In this document: piece by piece, positions 44,117-52,770 of the stretch
Numbering within the stretch: position 1 is the stretch's first letter
How the letters are laid out: every line of letters begins with the position of its first letter
DNA from: JASHVB01 sp035508435
GTDB taxonomy: Bacteria; Pseudomonadota; Alphaproteobacteria; Acetobacterales; Acetobacteraceae
Reading direction: 5' to 3'
Length of the DNA: 64,000 bases
Assembly (NCBI GenBank): GCA_035508435.1
Contig: DATJNA010000209.1
Span: forward strand, 62,001-126,000
The notes under the pieces: generated by a model
Told to the model about the DNA's origin: nothing
The model's input: only the letters and a program-made list of their open reading frames with translations
The model's database searches: none
Translations under genes and position numbers: made by a program

Positions 44117-44351
44117 AGCTTCTCCTTTCCGCCGTGCCCGGCCCGGCAGCTTTGCCGCACCCGGGTCGGCAGACCATTTCGTACGACAACGAAACCATCA
44201 GGTGCTGTGCCCGTGCGCTCCTGTCTACCAGCCGCGGTGCATCGCGGGAAACACGCAGCCCGGCACCGGATTGACAGTGAAGCCGTGGTCGTGACACCCA
44301 CCGTGCACACGCTGCCGGCCGCGCCCGGTGCCCGGCTTTCCGAGGATTCGC

Positions 44352-44843
44352 ATGCCACGCCTGGTCCTGCTTCGCGCCGCCACCATGGGCTCCCTGCTGC
44401 TGCTGGCCGGCTGCGGCTGGCTGGCGCCGCCGCCCGTGGTGCGCGGCAACCACCCGGAGGCGGATCAGTTGAAAGAACTGGTCCCGGGCACCTCCACCAG
44501 GCAGGACGTGACGGCACTGATCGGTTCGCCGACCGCCCATGCCACGTTCGACGATAATACCTGGCTCTATATCGGCCTGCGGACACAGAAGCGGGTGGGT
44601 CAGGTACCAGCGGTGCTGACGCAGAAGGTGGTGGTGCTGACGTTCAACGACGCCGGCGTGCTGCAGCACATATCCGAACGTGACAAGGCAGACGCAATGC
44701 CGGTGGCTGTGGTGGCCCGCACCACGCCATCACCGGGCACCGAGGCCAATTTCTTTCAGGAGCTGTTCGGTAACATCGGCCGCTACGTGCCGGTCGGCAA
44801 CGCACCGGGCGGAGGCGGCGGGGCGCCGGCGCCTTATCAATAG
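44352..44843 (+). CDS. bamE: Outer-membrane assembly lipoprotein BamE/OmlA
   Basis: The 163-residue lipoprotein has a signal ending LLLLAGCGW (lipobox LAGC) and the SmpA/OmlA domain (LVPGTSTRQDVTALIGSPT; FDDNTWLYIG). BamE helps BamA insert barrel proteins into the outer membrane. The ATG at 44352 has GAGGA in front; a start eight codons upstream is less likely. The Gly/Pro-rich end is typical of alphaproteobacterial forms. Confidence 0.9.
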   Translation: MPRLVLLRAATMGSLLLLAGCGWLAPPPVVRGNHPEADQLKELVPGTSTRQDVTALIGSPTAHATFDDNTWLYIGLRTQKRVGQVPAVLTQKVVVLTFNDAGVLQHISERDKADAMPVAVVARTTPSPGTEANFFQELFGNIGRYVPVGNAPGGGGGAPAPYQ

Positions 44844-44870
44844 GCGCCAATCTCACCCAAGCAGCCAACG

Positions 44871-45683
44871 TCACTTGGTAACGCGTTGGTTCTGCTTCAC
44901 TCGGCGCCAGCTCGCCTCCATCTCCTCCAGCGACATCTCAGCCAGGCCTTTTCCCGTCGAGTCTGCCGCTTGCTCCATGGCTTGAAAGCGGCGTGCGAAC
45001 TTGCGGTTGGCGTGGCGCAGGCAGGTTTCCGGGTCGAGGTTCAACTTGCGCGCGAGGTTCGCCAACACAAACAGCAGATCGCCGACTTCGTCCATCAGGC
45101 GGGCAGGGTCGGCGGCGGATAGCTCCGCGCGCAATTCGGTCGTCTCTTCATCCAGTTTCTCGAGCACGGCTTCGGCGTTCGGCCAGTCAAAGCCGACGCG
45201 GGCGGCGCGAGCGGTCAGCTTGGCGGCGCGGGTCAAGGCGGGCAGGGCGGTTGGCACGCCCGCCAGTGTGCCAGTCTCGGCGCGGGCGGCGCGCTCGGCG
45301 GATTTCTGCGCCTCCCAGGCGGCGGTCTGGGCGGCGGCGTCGCGGGCGGCGGCGTCTCCGAACACATGCGGATGCCGCCGGATCATCTTGTCAGCGATGG
45401 CGCGTGCCACGTCGGTAAAGGCGAAGCGGCCTTCCTCTTCGGCCATTCGGGCGTGATAGACGACCTGGAACAACAGGTCGCCGAGCTCGTCGGGCAGCGC
45501 GGCTAGGTCGCGTCGGGCGATGGCGTCGGCGACCTCGTACGCCTCCTCGATGGTATACGGCGCTATCGAATCGAAATCTTGCTCGCGATCCCAGGGACAG
45601 CCAGTCGCAGGATCGCGTAGCGCCGCCATGATGCCGAGCAAGCGGCGAAGTTCGGACTCGGCTGAAGCGAACCGTGAGGGCAT
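44871..45683 (-). CDS. mazG: Nucleoside triphosphate pyrophosphohydrolase MazG
   Basis: The 270-residue protein has two MazG domains, each with an EExxE...ExxD set: YTIEEAYEVADAI...LPDELGDLLFQ and EKLDEETTELRAEL...LMDEVGDLLFVLAN. The start PSRFASAESELRRLLGIMAALRDP with CPWDREQ is typical. MazG hydrolyses NTPs to NMPs and cleans abnormal nucleotides. The frame is open upstream, but the family start is at 45683. It converges with bamE. Confidence 0.93.
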   Translation of the reverse strand: MPSRFASAESELRRLLGIMAALRDPATGCPWDREQDFDSIAPYTIEEAYEVADAIARRDLAALPDELGDLLFQVVYHARMAEEEGRFAFTDVARAIADKMIRRHPHVFGDAAARDAAAQTAAWEAQKSAERAARAETGTLAGVPTALPALTRAAKLTARAARVGFDWPNAEAVLEKLDEETTELRAELSAADPARLMDEVGDLLFVLANLARKLNLDPETCLRHANRKFARRFQAMEQAADSTGKGLAEMSLEEMEASWRRVKQNQRVTK

Positions 45684-45969
45684 GGTCCGCGGATAAGGCG
45701 GGCACGCGGCGGCTGCAAGCATCACCGCGGTGCAAGTGGCGGCACTGTTATCGGCGTGCCTCGGCTTGATCAGGCCAATGGCCCCAAGGGGTTCCCAATG
45801 GGACCGGGTGTTCGCGAACCGGCAAGCCCGCGCGGCAGTGCGCGGATGGCCGGTTCGGCTTCGCCCGTGACCCACGCCTGCTGCGAAAACCGCTGGGCTG
45901 AGCCCGGCTGTGACACTCGCTCGCAGCGCAGGCCGTCAGGTCGAGGCCGGCTGTGACGCGAGTGGCGTG

Positions 45970-46452
45970 CTACAGAACGTTGCCGCGGCTGTCGAAGGTG
46001 AAGCCGCCGACCGCAGTCACCAGCGATTGCAGGTCCATGCGTGACAGCGTCAGGTCGGCGGCACGGCCACAACTGGACGTGTCGCCGCTGGTCTGACCGC
46101 CGGCCCAGTGCACGCCATAGATCGGCTTCGCCAGGGACTTCCTCTCTACGGTCAGGCTGCCGCCGTCACGAGCCATCACCGCGGGATCCAGAGTGCAGAC
46201 GACCTTCGATCCATCCGGCAGCAACCCGGCATTGGCATAGGCGGCAGTCACCGGCGTACTGCTCGCCAGCCCGGCCGCCGGCCGAAACACCACGATATCG
46301 CCTACGCGCAACCCCACATGCAGGCCGGAGATCAGGGCCGCCAACCCGCCCAGGCTGGCGAGCAACAACACGACGGTGCATGCGGTCAGGACGCTCTCAA
46401 GCGTTGCGGTGGCTGCGTCGCTGAGCCCGGAGCCGCGTCGCGGCGCCCTCAT
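45970..46452 (-). CDS. Membrane-anchored hypothetical protein
   Basis: The 160-residue protein has one helix near the N-terminus (residues 21-45, TACTVVLLLASLGGLAALIS) and a periplasmic beta-rich part with two cysteines (VCTLDP; SSCGRAA) that could pair. It ends GGFTFDSRGNVL. I recognise no family. A 29-codon open frame just upstream (start ATG about 46540) ends in an ATGA overlap with this start, so a tiny leader gene is possible. Confidence 0.65.
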   Translation of the reverse strand: MRAPRRGSGLSDAATATLESVLTACTVVLLLASLGGLAALISGLHVGLRVGDIVVFRPAAGLASSTPVTAAYANAGLLPDGSKVVCTLDPAVMARDGGSLTVERKSLAKPIYGVHWAGGQTSGDTSSCGRAADLTLSRMDLQSLVTAVGGFTFDSRGNVL

Positions 46453-46903
46453 GACACCGCTCCCGCGCCGGCGACGCCACGCGCAACGGAGGCTAACCGC
46501 TTGATCTCTCGGATAATGATGGGGACTGAAAGCATCATGGCGAGGAACCTCGGGATCGGTGGCGGTTCTGCGCCTTGGACGCCCGGCCGCGGCGCTTCTC
46601 CGGCGCCGCAGGCTTCGGATACGGCATCAATATTGCCATTTGCTTCGCAGATGCAGCATCACGAAATCGCGATGCCTCCATTGCGTTTTCAGCAGGACAG
46701 GGCGGTGCGCCGGCAGTCCCGGCAGCGCAGCGGTAAGGACCCGTCCGAACAACCGAATCGAGTTCGGCCGGGGGCTCGAGTGCCGGCCGGCAACATTGCC
46801 GCCAGCATCGCGCGGTTGTTTCCTGACGGGCCCTGAGCACGCTGCGACCGAACTGGGGGGATTTTGCAGCCGGGGCCTGACGAATGTCCCCGCTCGCCGG
46901 CGA
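46453..46903. other. Spacer between the hypothetical gene and parB
   Basis: These 451 bp have no convincing long gene. On the minus strand there are two tiny, overlapping open frames: one starts MAILMPYPKPAAPEKRRGRA and ends at about 46535, and one of 29 codons starts MMLSVPIIIREIKRLASVAR and ends in the next gene. They are chained by TGA/ATG overlaps. Neither has a known relative that I recall. Confidence 0.4.
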
Positions 46904-47797
46904 TCAGCCGGTCAGCCCATCCATCCAAGCCTCGAGCTGATGGAGGTCGGTGAACTCAAGCACCACAGAGACATGCCCTTGACGCCCCATCGTCACCCGA
47001 GTCTGGTATCCCAGCCGCTCCACCAGCCGCTGCTCCAGTGCGCCGAGATCCGCACCGCCAGGCTTCCGCGCGCTGGGCCGGCGCTTGCCGGTGGCATCGC
47101 GCGTGGCCAGCGCCTCCGTCTGGCGGGCAGTCAGACCGCGTTGAAACACCGCTGCTGCCAATGACTCGGGATCGGGGTGGGCTAGCAAGGCGCGGGCATG
47201 GGCGAAGCTGAGCGCACCCTTGCGCACCTCCGCCTGCACGGACTCTGGCAGGTTCAGCAGGCGCAGGATGTTGGTGACGTGGGTGCGCGACTTGCCCACC
47301 GCCTCGGCCAGCGTCTCCTGCGTGACCCCCAATTCGTCGAGCAAGCGGTTATAGCCCTCCGCCTCTTCGATCGGGTTCAGGTCCTCGCGCTGGAGGTTCT
47401 CGATCAGAGCCGCAAGACCCGCCTCGGCCTCCGACATGTCACGGAGAATGGCGGGCACCTCGTGCAATCCGGCCAGGGCGGCGGCGCGCCAGCGGCGCTC
47501 GCCGGCGACGATGTAGAAGCGCTCCGGCTTGCTCGGGTGGGCGCGCACCAGAATCGGCTGCAGGATGCCGCGCGCCCGGATCGACGCCGCCAGCTCCTCC
47601 AGCGCCTCCTGGGCAAACACCATCCGCGGCTGGTAGGGGTTGGGATCCAGCAGATCGAGCGGGATCTGGCGCAGGCCTGATTGGGATGCAGCGCCTCCCG
47701 TGGCAGCCGGCGTCGGCCCTGGCGGGGCGACCTTCATATCGCCCAGCAACGCGGCGAGGCCGCGGCCCAGCGGCCGGCGTGCCGAACGGGTCGCCAT
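46904..47797 (-). CDS. parB: Chromosome-partitioning protein ParB
   Basis: The 297-residue protein has the start RRPLGRGLAALLGD, the ParB/Spo0J CTPase domain (PNPYQPRMVFAQEALEELAASI, VAGERRWRAAALAG), an HTH region (ETLAEAVGKSRTHVTNILRLL) and a C-terminal dimer domain. It binds parS sites and loads SMC near the origin. Its start shares one base with the parA stop (TGATG). I saw no parS-like 16-mer close by. Confidence 0.94.
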   Translation of the reverse strand: MATRSARRPLGRGLAALLGDMKVAPPGPTPAATGGAASQSGLRQIPLDLLDPNPYQPRMVFAQEALEELAASIRARGILQPILVRAHPSKPERFYIVAGERRWRAAALAGLHEVPAILRDMSEAEAGLAALIENLQREDLNPIEEAEGYNRLLDELGVTQETLAEAVGKSRTHVTNILRLLNLPESVQAEVRKGALSFAHARALLAHPDPESLAAAVFQRGLTARQTEALATRDATGKRRPSARKPGGADLGALEQRLVERLGYQTRVTMGRQGHVSVVLEFTDLHQLEAWMDGLTG

Positions 47798-48633
47798 CAG
47801 GAGGCCGACCGCAGCCCGCGTTGCCCCGCGGCTTGCTCGCGCTGCAGCAACTCCGCCGCCATCGCCGTGTAGGCGATCGCGCCAGGAGAGCGCGCGTCGT
47901 AGACCAGAACGGGCTGGCCGTGGCTCGGCGCCTCGCCAATGCGCACGTTACGCGGGATCACGGTTTCAAACACCCACTCGCCAAAATGGTCGCGCGCGTC
48001 GTTTGCCACCAGGTCGGACAGCCGATTGCGACGGTCGAACATCGTCAACACCACACCCTGCAACTGCAACGACGGATTGAAGTTCCGCCGTACCGCCTCG
48101 ATGGTATGCATCAGGCTGCTGATTCCCTCCAAGGCGTAAAACTCGCATTGCAGCGGCACCAGAACCGAGTCCGCCGCCACCAGCGCGTTCAGCGTGAGCA
48201 GGCCGAGACTGGGCGGACAGTCGATCAGCACGAAACGGTCGCGGGAGGCGGCGCGCAGCGGGGCAAGCCGATCGCGCAGGCGGAACTCGCGGCGCGGGCT
48301 GGCCGCCAGCTCGACCTCGGCGCCGGCAAGGTCGGCTTCGGCCGGGATCAGACGCAAATTCGGCACCAGCGTATCGATCGCCGCATCCGGCGCGGCGAGG
48401 TCGGAGAACAACACGGCGTAGCTGCCGCGCGGACGGTCGGCGCGCATCACGCCAAGACCGGTCGAGGCGTTGCCCTGCGGGTCGAGGTCGATCAGCAGGA
48501 CTTGCTCGTTACACTCCGCCAGCGCAGTGGCGAGGTTGATCGCGGTCGTGGTCTTGCCGACGCCGCCCTTCTGGTTGGCGATGGCGATGATGCGCGGCGG
48601 GCGCGCGGGTGGCGGGGCAGGGCGGTCGGACAT
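47797..48633 (-). CDS. parA: Chromosome-partitioning ATPase ParA
   Basis: The 278-residue P-loop ATPase has the deviant Walker A KGGVGKTTTA, DLDPQGNAS and a CPPSLGLLTLNAL Walker B-like segment. It works with ParB in segregation. The start at 48633 (MSDRPAPPPARPPRII) is the usual family length; the frame is open upstream. The rsmG/gidA genes that often precede parA are not here. Confidence 0.94.
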   Translation of the reverse strand: MSDRPAPPPARPPRIIAIANQKGGVGKTTTAINLATALAECNEQVLLIDLDPQGNASTGLGVMRADRPRGSYAVLFSDLAAPDAAIDTLVPNLRLIPAEADLAGAEVELAASPRREFRLRDRLAPLRAASRDRFVLIDCPPSLGLLTLNALVAADSVLVPLQCEFYALEGISSLMHTIEAVRRNFNPSLQLQGVVLTMFDRRNRLSDLVANDARDHFGEWVFETVIPRNVRIGEAPSHGQPVLVYDARSPGAIAYTAMAAELLQREQAAGQRGLRSAS

Positions 48634-48886
48634 TCGCGATCTCTGCAGGCGGCGCGGATGGTATCCGCTGGCGGACGATCGCGGAAGCGAGTGACATCGG
48701 CCGGCTGAACGAGAGGCGTGCGCGGCGGCCACAACAGCGGCGGGAAAAGCGACGCTGCCGCGAGACCCCGGCTTGCCCCGCACCGACTATCCCCGGCCGG
48801 AGCCGGTGGCCGAGGTCGCGGACCTGAACCCTATGTCCCATTCCTCGGCCACTCGCGTTTCGGCCAGGCACAGGCCAGCTTGCCAT

Positions 48887-50182
48887 CTACGCGACCCCGC
48901 GTGCCCGGGCGATCAACTGGCGTTGCAGCCGGCCGCGTGCGCGGACTTCGAACATCGCCGCCTGCGGCATGCGGATGGCGAGTTCCAGCGCCGCGGCGTG
49001 GCGCTGGCGCTGAAAGGCGTCCGACAGCGCCTCCAGCCAGTCGGCGGCCGGCTTCGGAGCGCCGAGGAAATACGCCGTGCCGGGCCGGTAATGCGCGAGA
49101 TTGGCCAGCCACCAGGAGCCGATGCGCTCCGGGTTCGGCCACGGCAGGTTTTCGTCCTCGTCGAGGGCGACGTTCTCGTCCGCCGGGTCGTCGTTGGGAC
49201 CGGATACGAAATCTTCCGGCGGCTTGCGATCGAGGTCGCGATAGGCGAGGTCGAGGCCGGTGATCATGCTGAACGCCTCGCCGGCGAGGCGGGCGGTTTC
49301 GGGGACGGCCATGCGCTCGATCAGCCAGGGGACGTAGACCGGGTCGCCGACCACGCCGGTGGCGCGGATCAGGTCGCGCTGGCGGCCGGGCAACTTGGCG
49401 AACTCGCGCAGCCAGGCATTGGCATGCGGGAGTTCCAGGCGGCGGAGCAGAAGATCGAGCGCGCGGACGGCGCGAGGCTGGTTGGTCCACGCGATTTCCG
49501 CCAGCACGCCGAGCGCTTCCTCGCCGGCGCCCATGCGCGAGGCGGCCCAGGCCGACCAGAAGCGGCATTCGGGATCGGGGTCAGTGAGGCCAGCGCGGAG
49601 CTGCGCCATCAGGTCGTGGCGGCCGAGCTGGCCGGCGGTGCGGCAGGCGCGGGCTCGCATCAGCCACGAGTCCGCGGACAGCTTGCCGGAATCCAAATCA
49701 TTGTGCGGGTCAGATCGTCGCGCGCCAATGGCGGCTATCGCGAGCGCTTGATGTCCTGCCTCGGTCGCCCGCGCGAGCTGTTGGATCGCCGGCCTGGCCG
49801 CGGTTCTGTCGGCCCGCACCAGCGCCGCCAGAACTTCGGCGAAGGCGACGTTGGCAGGATCGGCACTCTGGCCCGTCTCGGCGGTGTCCACGGCCGTGAC
49901 CGGTGCCAGGGCGCGATGAAACAATGCCGCGTCCGATAACAGCAGACCGAGTGAGGCCGCGACAAAGATTGCGCCCACCTCACGCGTCTCCAGCCAATTG
50001 CCTGCTTCGTCGGCGGACCCCGAACCGGCGACGTGCAGGGCGTCGAGATGTGCGTCCAGCAGCTCATCGGAGCGCGACAAATTAATCAGGCGAACGTTTG
50101 GAGCGCCAACCTGGCGGCGGCGCAGCAGCCACAGGAAAAGCCCGTCCTCAGCCTGGCGTTCGGTCATTGTCATCACGGTCAT
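48887..50182 (-). CDS. TIGR02270-family, T6SS-associated HEAT-like protein
   Basis: The 431-residue protein has repeated helical pairs (for example LADPDPECRFWSAWAASRMG-type segments and LLLRRLELPHANAWLREFAK) and the segment GEAFSMITGLDL followed by WPNPERIGSWW. It matches my memory of the TIGR02270 proteins found in VgrG islands. GGAGG lies five bases before ATG 50182. It is the last gene of the minus-strand VgrG island. No biochemical role is known to me. Confidence 0.8.
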   Translation of the reverse strand: MTVMTMTERQAEDGLFLWLLRRRQVGAPNVRLINLSRSDELLDAHLDALHVAGSGSADEAGNWLETREVGAIFVAASLGLLLSDAALFHRALAPVTAVDTAETGQSADPANVAFAEVLAALVRADRTAARPAIQQLARATEAGHQALAIAAIGARRSDPHNDLDSGKLSADSWLMRARACRTAGQLGRHDLMAQLRAGLTDPDPECRFWSAWAASRMGAGEEALGVLAEIAWTNQPRAVRALDLLLRRLELPHANAWLREFAKLPGRQRDLIRATGVVGDPVYVPWLIERMAVPETARLAGEAFSMITGLDLAYRDLDRKPPEDFVSGPNDDPADENVALDEDENLPWPNPERIGSWWLANLAHYRPGTAYFLGAPKPAADWLEALSDAFQRQRHAAALELAIRMPQAAMFEVRARGRLQRQLIARARGVA

Positions 50183-50243
50183 GTCCGCCTCCGCAGAACC
50201 AACCTGGTGCTGGCCGTCATCCGGCGTTGCCTGGCGTTGCCGC

Positions 50244-50291
50244 CCCTCGGTCAACCGCCCTTGGTCAACCGCCCTCGGTCAACCGCCCTCT
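50244..50291. repeat. 14-bp tandem repeat across a stop codon
   Basis: Three full copies of CCCTYGGTCAACCG and a partial fourth lie in tandem. The stop codon of the 330-residue gene (50279-50281) falls inside the array. Change in copy number would alter the spacing to the next gene and could change the C-terminus. Confidence 0.8.
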
Positions 50292-51271
50292 GCCGACTGC
50301 CAGAAGCCGGGACGCATCACCGTCACGCGCAGTGGATAATTTGCGAAGTTGCTGTAATAGACATGCAGGCTGAACCGAGGGAAGTGCCACAAAGCAAAGC
50401 CGTCCAGATCGTCATCCTGCTGCTCGTCCGGAGCGCGCCCGACCCTTTGAGCAAGCAGCGGCGGCGCGTCGTCGAACGTGATCGCAAACGGCATGTCGCC
50501 CTTCCAACCGTAGGCATCCAGTTCCCGGTCGCGATAGAACCGCACCGCCGCGAGGACGCAACCGCCATTCTCAGCCTGAGGGTCTTCTGCCTGCGGGAAC
50601 AACAACTCGAGGCCATAGGCATGGATCATATCCACGGCTTCGTCCTCCTCCAGGTTCCCGGCAAATAACTCGGGCTGCAGCGGAGCCAAGGCTTGGCGCA
50701 GCGCGCCATCTCCCCACTCGAGGCCGAAAAGTTGCACCAGGCGTTCACAACGCGGCAATTGCTGGGGCTGATCGGGCGCGGGCGTCCATGGGCGTTCAGG
50801 CAGTAGAACCGCCGCACTCTCGATAAGGCTGTCCTCAGGGCGGTAGGCCACGACCAGGCGAAACGACCGCAGATCCCAGACATCCCGGATGTAGTGGCGT
50901 GAGCCAGCCGCCAATGTGCCGATCTTGCGGCGCACGGCGGCGCGGTCGTCGCCTGCGGCCAGGCCCAGCGGGAGCTGTCCTTGATAAGGGTTCACGCCGG
51001 GCTGGCGCAGGTAAAAGTAGAGCTGAGCGAGGATCAGCGGCCCGTGGCCTCGCATGGCGGGATCGAGCGCCAGCAGATAGGCATGATCGACGAAGCCGAA
51101 CTCCACGCCACGCGCGCCGGCGCCCAGCCAGTCGTACCAGTTCGGGTCATCTTGGGGGCTGTCCGGCTCCGACAGCGCAGGCGTGCCGAGTACGCCGTAC
51201 TCGGCCATCGCGGCAATCACGTCCGCGCTCGTTGCGGGTTGGCCAAGCAGGTTCAGCAGCGCATCGGACAT
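50279..51271 (-). CDS. Two-part immunity-like protein, related to the next small gene
   Basis: The 330-residue protein has two regions. Residues 1-160 (LLNLLGQPATSADV...LPLGLAAGDD...VWDLRSFRLVVAYRPE) resemble the 156-residue protein encoded at 51317-51787 in motif order. Residues 161-330 have FGLEWGDGALRQAL, DMIHAYGLELLFP, DAYGWKGDMPFAITFDDAP and ALWHFPRFSLHVYYSN. The pattern fits immunity or adaptor proteins found beside polymorphic toxins in VgrG islands. No signal peptide is seen. The toxin gene is two genes upstream, so protection from it is an inference. Confidence 0.72.
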   Translation of the reverse strand: MSDALLNLLGQPATSADVIAAMAEYGVLGTPALSEPDSPQDDPNWYDWLGAGARGVEFGFVDHAYLLALDPAMRGHGPLILAQLYFYLRQPGVNPYQGQLPLGLAAGDDRAAVRRKIGTLAAGSRHYIRDVWDLRSFRLVVAYRPEDSLIESAAVLLPERPWTPAPDQPQQLPRCERLVQLFGLEWGDGALRQALAPLQPELFAGNLEEDEAVDMIHAYGLELLFPQAEDPQAENGGCVLAAVRFYRDRELDAYGWKGDMPFAITFDDAPPLLAQRVGRAPDEQQDDDLDGFALWHFPRFSLHVYYSNFANYPLRVTVMRPGFWQSAEGG

Positions 51272-51316
51272 CGCGTTACCGGCGCTTCATGGCCACTGAC
51301 GGTGTGTCGGCCAACA

Positions 51317-51787
51317 TCATGCTGCATCAGGCAGTTGCAGGGAAACCTCGTGAAGAGCCTGCCGATTGCCACGATACGTGACGATCAGCCAGACATCCCG
51401 CAATGTCCACCGGTCACTGAGTGTTTCGTCGTCGGCGACCTCGGGTGGCCCCAGCTTGGCATGCACCGCCGACTGTCCGTCGGAGCCGGCAAGACCGAAC
51501 GGCAAAGTATCTGCGTAGGGCTGGTAATTATCGGCGGCGGCGCAATACATGGTGACATTGGAGAGGATGATCGGCGACACGCCGATCTGCGCTTTCTTGA
51601 TATTGCGCTGATAGGCCTCGTCCGTGAACACGAAGTACAGGCCCCGTTTGGGTACCTCCACATAGGCGTCGACATCGCCCCGCTTCAGCCTCGGGATGGT
51701 TCGGGCTCCGCAGGCCTTCAGCATGTCCTGCACCGCCGTGGCGGTCGAAGGACTGCCGAGCAATCCGATGAATACATCAGGGTTCAT
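51317..51787 (-). CDS. Small immunity-like protein beside the T6SS toxin
   Basis: The 156-residue cytosolic protein begins PDVFIGLLGSPSTATAVQDM and has AYVEVPKRGLYFVFTDEAYQ, LPFGLAGSDGQSAVHAKLG and RDVWLIVTYRG. The same order occurs in the first half of the following 330-residue protein (LLGQP...FGFVDHAYL...LPLGLAAGDDRAAV...RDVWDL). It starts 36 bp after the toxin gene, the usual place for a cognate immunity gene. Function is inferred from position. Confidence 0.75.
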   Translation of the reverse strand: MNPDVFIGLLGSPSTATAVQDMLKACGARTIPRLKRGDVDAYVEVPKRGLYFVFTDEAYQRNIKKAQIGVSPIILSNVTMYCAAADNYQPYADTLPFGLAGSDGQSAVHAKLGPPEVADDETLSDRWTLRDVWLIVTYRGNRQALHEVSLQLPDAA

Positions 51788-51823
51788 TGCGGCAATATCC
51801 TGTTTCCCGTGGCTGACGGCTGG

Positions 51824-52321
51824 CTATCGTCCGGGCAGCACGATGCGCCGTATGGCCGCATCGTAGTCCGCCGCCGTGCGCGAGTTCAACTTGTCCGCGG
51901 CCGCCATATAGGCCTTTTTGCACTTTGCGTCGCCAAGCTTGTCGGAATTCGCGAGCATCTTGTCGGTATCGTCCTTGCATGCCTGCTTCAGGCTGTTGCC
52001 GTCCTTGCCCTGCTCTTGAATCTTTTCGACAGTGTTCCTGCCGCCGTAAGTGGGGCTTACCCCGCGGTGTGCCGAACTCGGAACGACGACGCAGAGCCCC
52101 AGGTCTTCGATCGCACGCGCCTGCGCCGGCGAAAGCTTCTTGCCCACCTTCTTCAGTATGTTGCGGGCGTATTCCTTCAGGGCGGCTTTCGAGGGGATGT
52201 GGTCCCGGGACATCGACCCTTTGGGCTTCCCTTTCTTCTTTTTCAGATCGGCGTACGTGCCGACTTCGCCGCACTGCAGGGTATCCGCTCCGCCGCCGGC
52301 ACCCGAGGACGTGTTGGGCAT
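51824..52321 (-). CDS. Putative HNH-like nuclease toxin, T6SS effector
   Basis: This 165-residue basic protein has SRDHIPSKAALKEYARNI and, later, VVVPSSAHRGVSPTYGGRN. Asp-His and His residues in this arrangement resemble HNH/ENDO VII-type toxin domains of polymorphic toxin systems. The short N-terminus is Gly-rich, without signal peptide. It follows the DUF4150 PAAR-like gene by 32 bp and precedes an immunity-like gene, the usual PAAR-effector-immunity order. Nuclease activity is inferred, not shown. Confidence 0.72.
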   Translation of the reverse strand: MPNTSSGAGGGADTLQCGEVGTYADLKKKKGKPKGSMSRDHIPSKAALKEYARNILKKVGKKLSPAQARAIEDLGLCVVVPSSAHRGVSPTYGGRNTVEKIQEQGKDGNSLKQACKDDTDKMLANSDKLGDAKCKKAYMAAADKLNSRTAADYDAAIRRIVLPGR

Positions 52322-52353
52322 CAGAATCTACGTGTCGCACCAGCCTCGGCACC

Positions 52354-52770
52354 TCACATCGGCGGCGTGTTGGCGGGATTGCTTTGTTCATTGTGCAACA
52401 TGATGTCAAGGTGACGTGGCACATTGGCGCCTTCGAACTTCACGTCAAATGACCATGAGACGAAGCTGGCTTCCCCCTGAATGGTATGGGTGACCGTTCC
52501 CATCCCCTGCGCCTTGGTGGCCGCCTCGTTTCCGTTGCTGGTCTTGAACATCGACTGATCTTGCATCATCACCGGGTCGCCGCCGATCATCACAGTGGTG
52601 GTGCCGTCGGTGGTATCGCTGTCACGGGCCGTGTTTGGATAGGGCACCGGGAGAGGACCGGCCGGCGGCGGCGGCGGCGTGAGGCAGACATCCGGAAACG
52701 CCGCCGGCGCCGTGCCGTCGGACGCCTTGCAGGCGACCTCGCGGCCGTTCACAAAAACCGAGCAAGTCAT
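52354..52770 (-). CDS. DUF4150 PAAR-like tip protein
   Basis: The 138-residue protein has the DUF4150 features: FVNGREVACKASDG start, FPDVCLTPPPPPAGPLPVPYPNTA, GGDPVMMQDQSMFKTSNGNEA. DUF4150 proteins cap the VgrG spike and carry effectors into target cells. The start overlaps the stop of the ketosynthase-like gene (ATGA). The toxin gene follows. Confidence 0.88.
   Translation of the reverse strand: MTCSVFVNGREVACKASDGTAPAAFPDVCLTPPPPPAGPLPVPYPNTARDSDTTDGTTTVMIGGDPVMMQDQSMFKTSNGNEAATKAQGMGTVTHTIQGEASFVSWSFDVKFEGANVPRHLDIMLHNEQSNPANTPPM

Noticed and set aside
43086..44669. 527-codon minus-strand open frame spanning yceD, the chaperone region and part of bamE
   Set aside because: It is only the yceD frame left open upstream. 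The real yceD start is set by the ATGA overlap at 43568, and the upstream part is antisense or out of frame to other genes.
46535..46640. Tiny basic open frame starting MAILMPYPKPAAPEKRRGRA
   Set aside because: Chained stop/start overlaps are suggestive, but 34 codons without a ribosome-binding site or known relative is not enough for a gene call.
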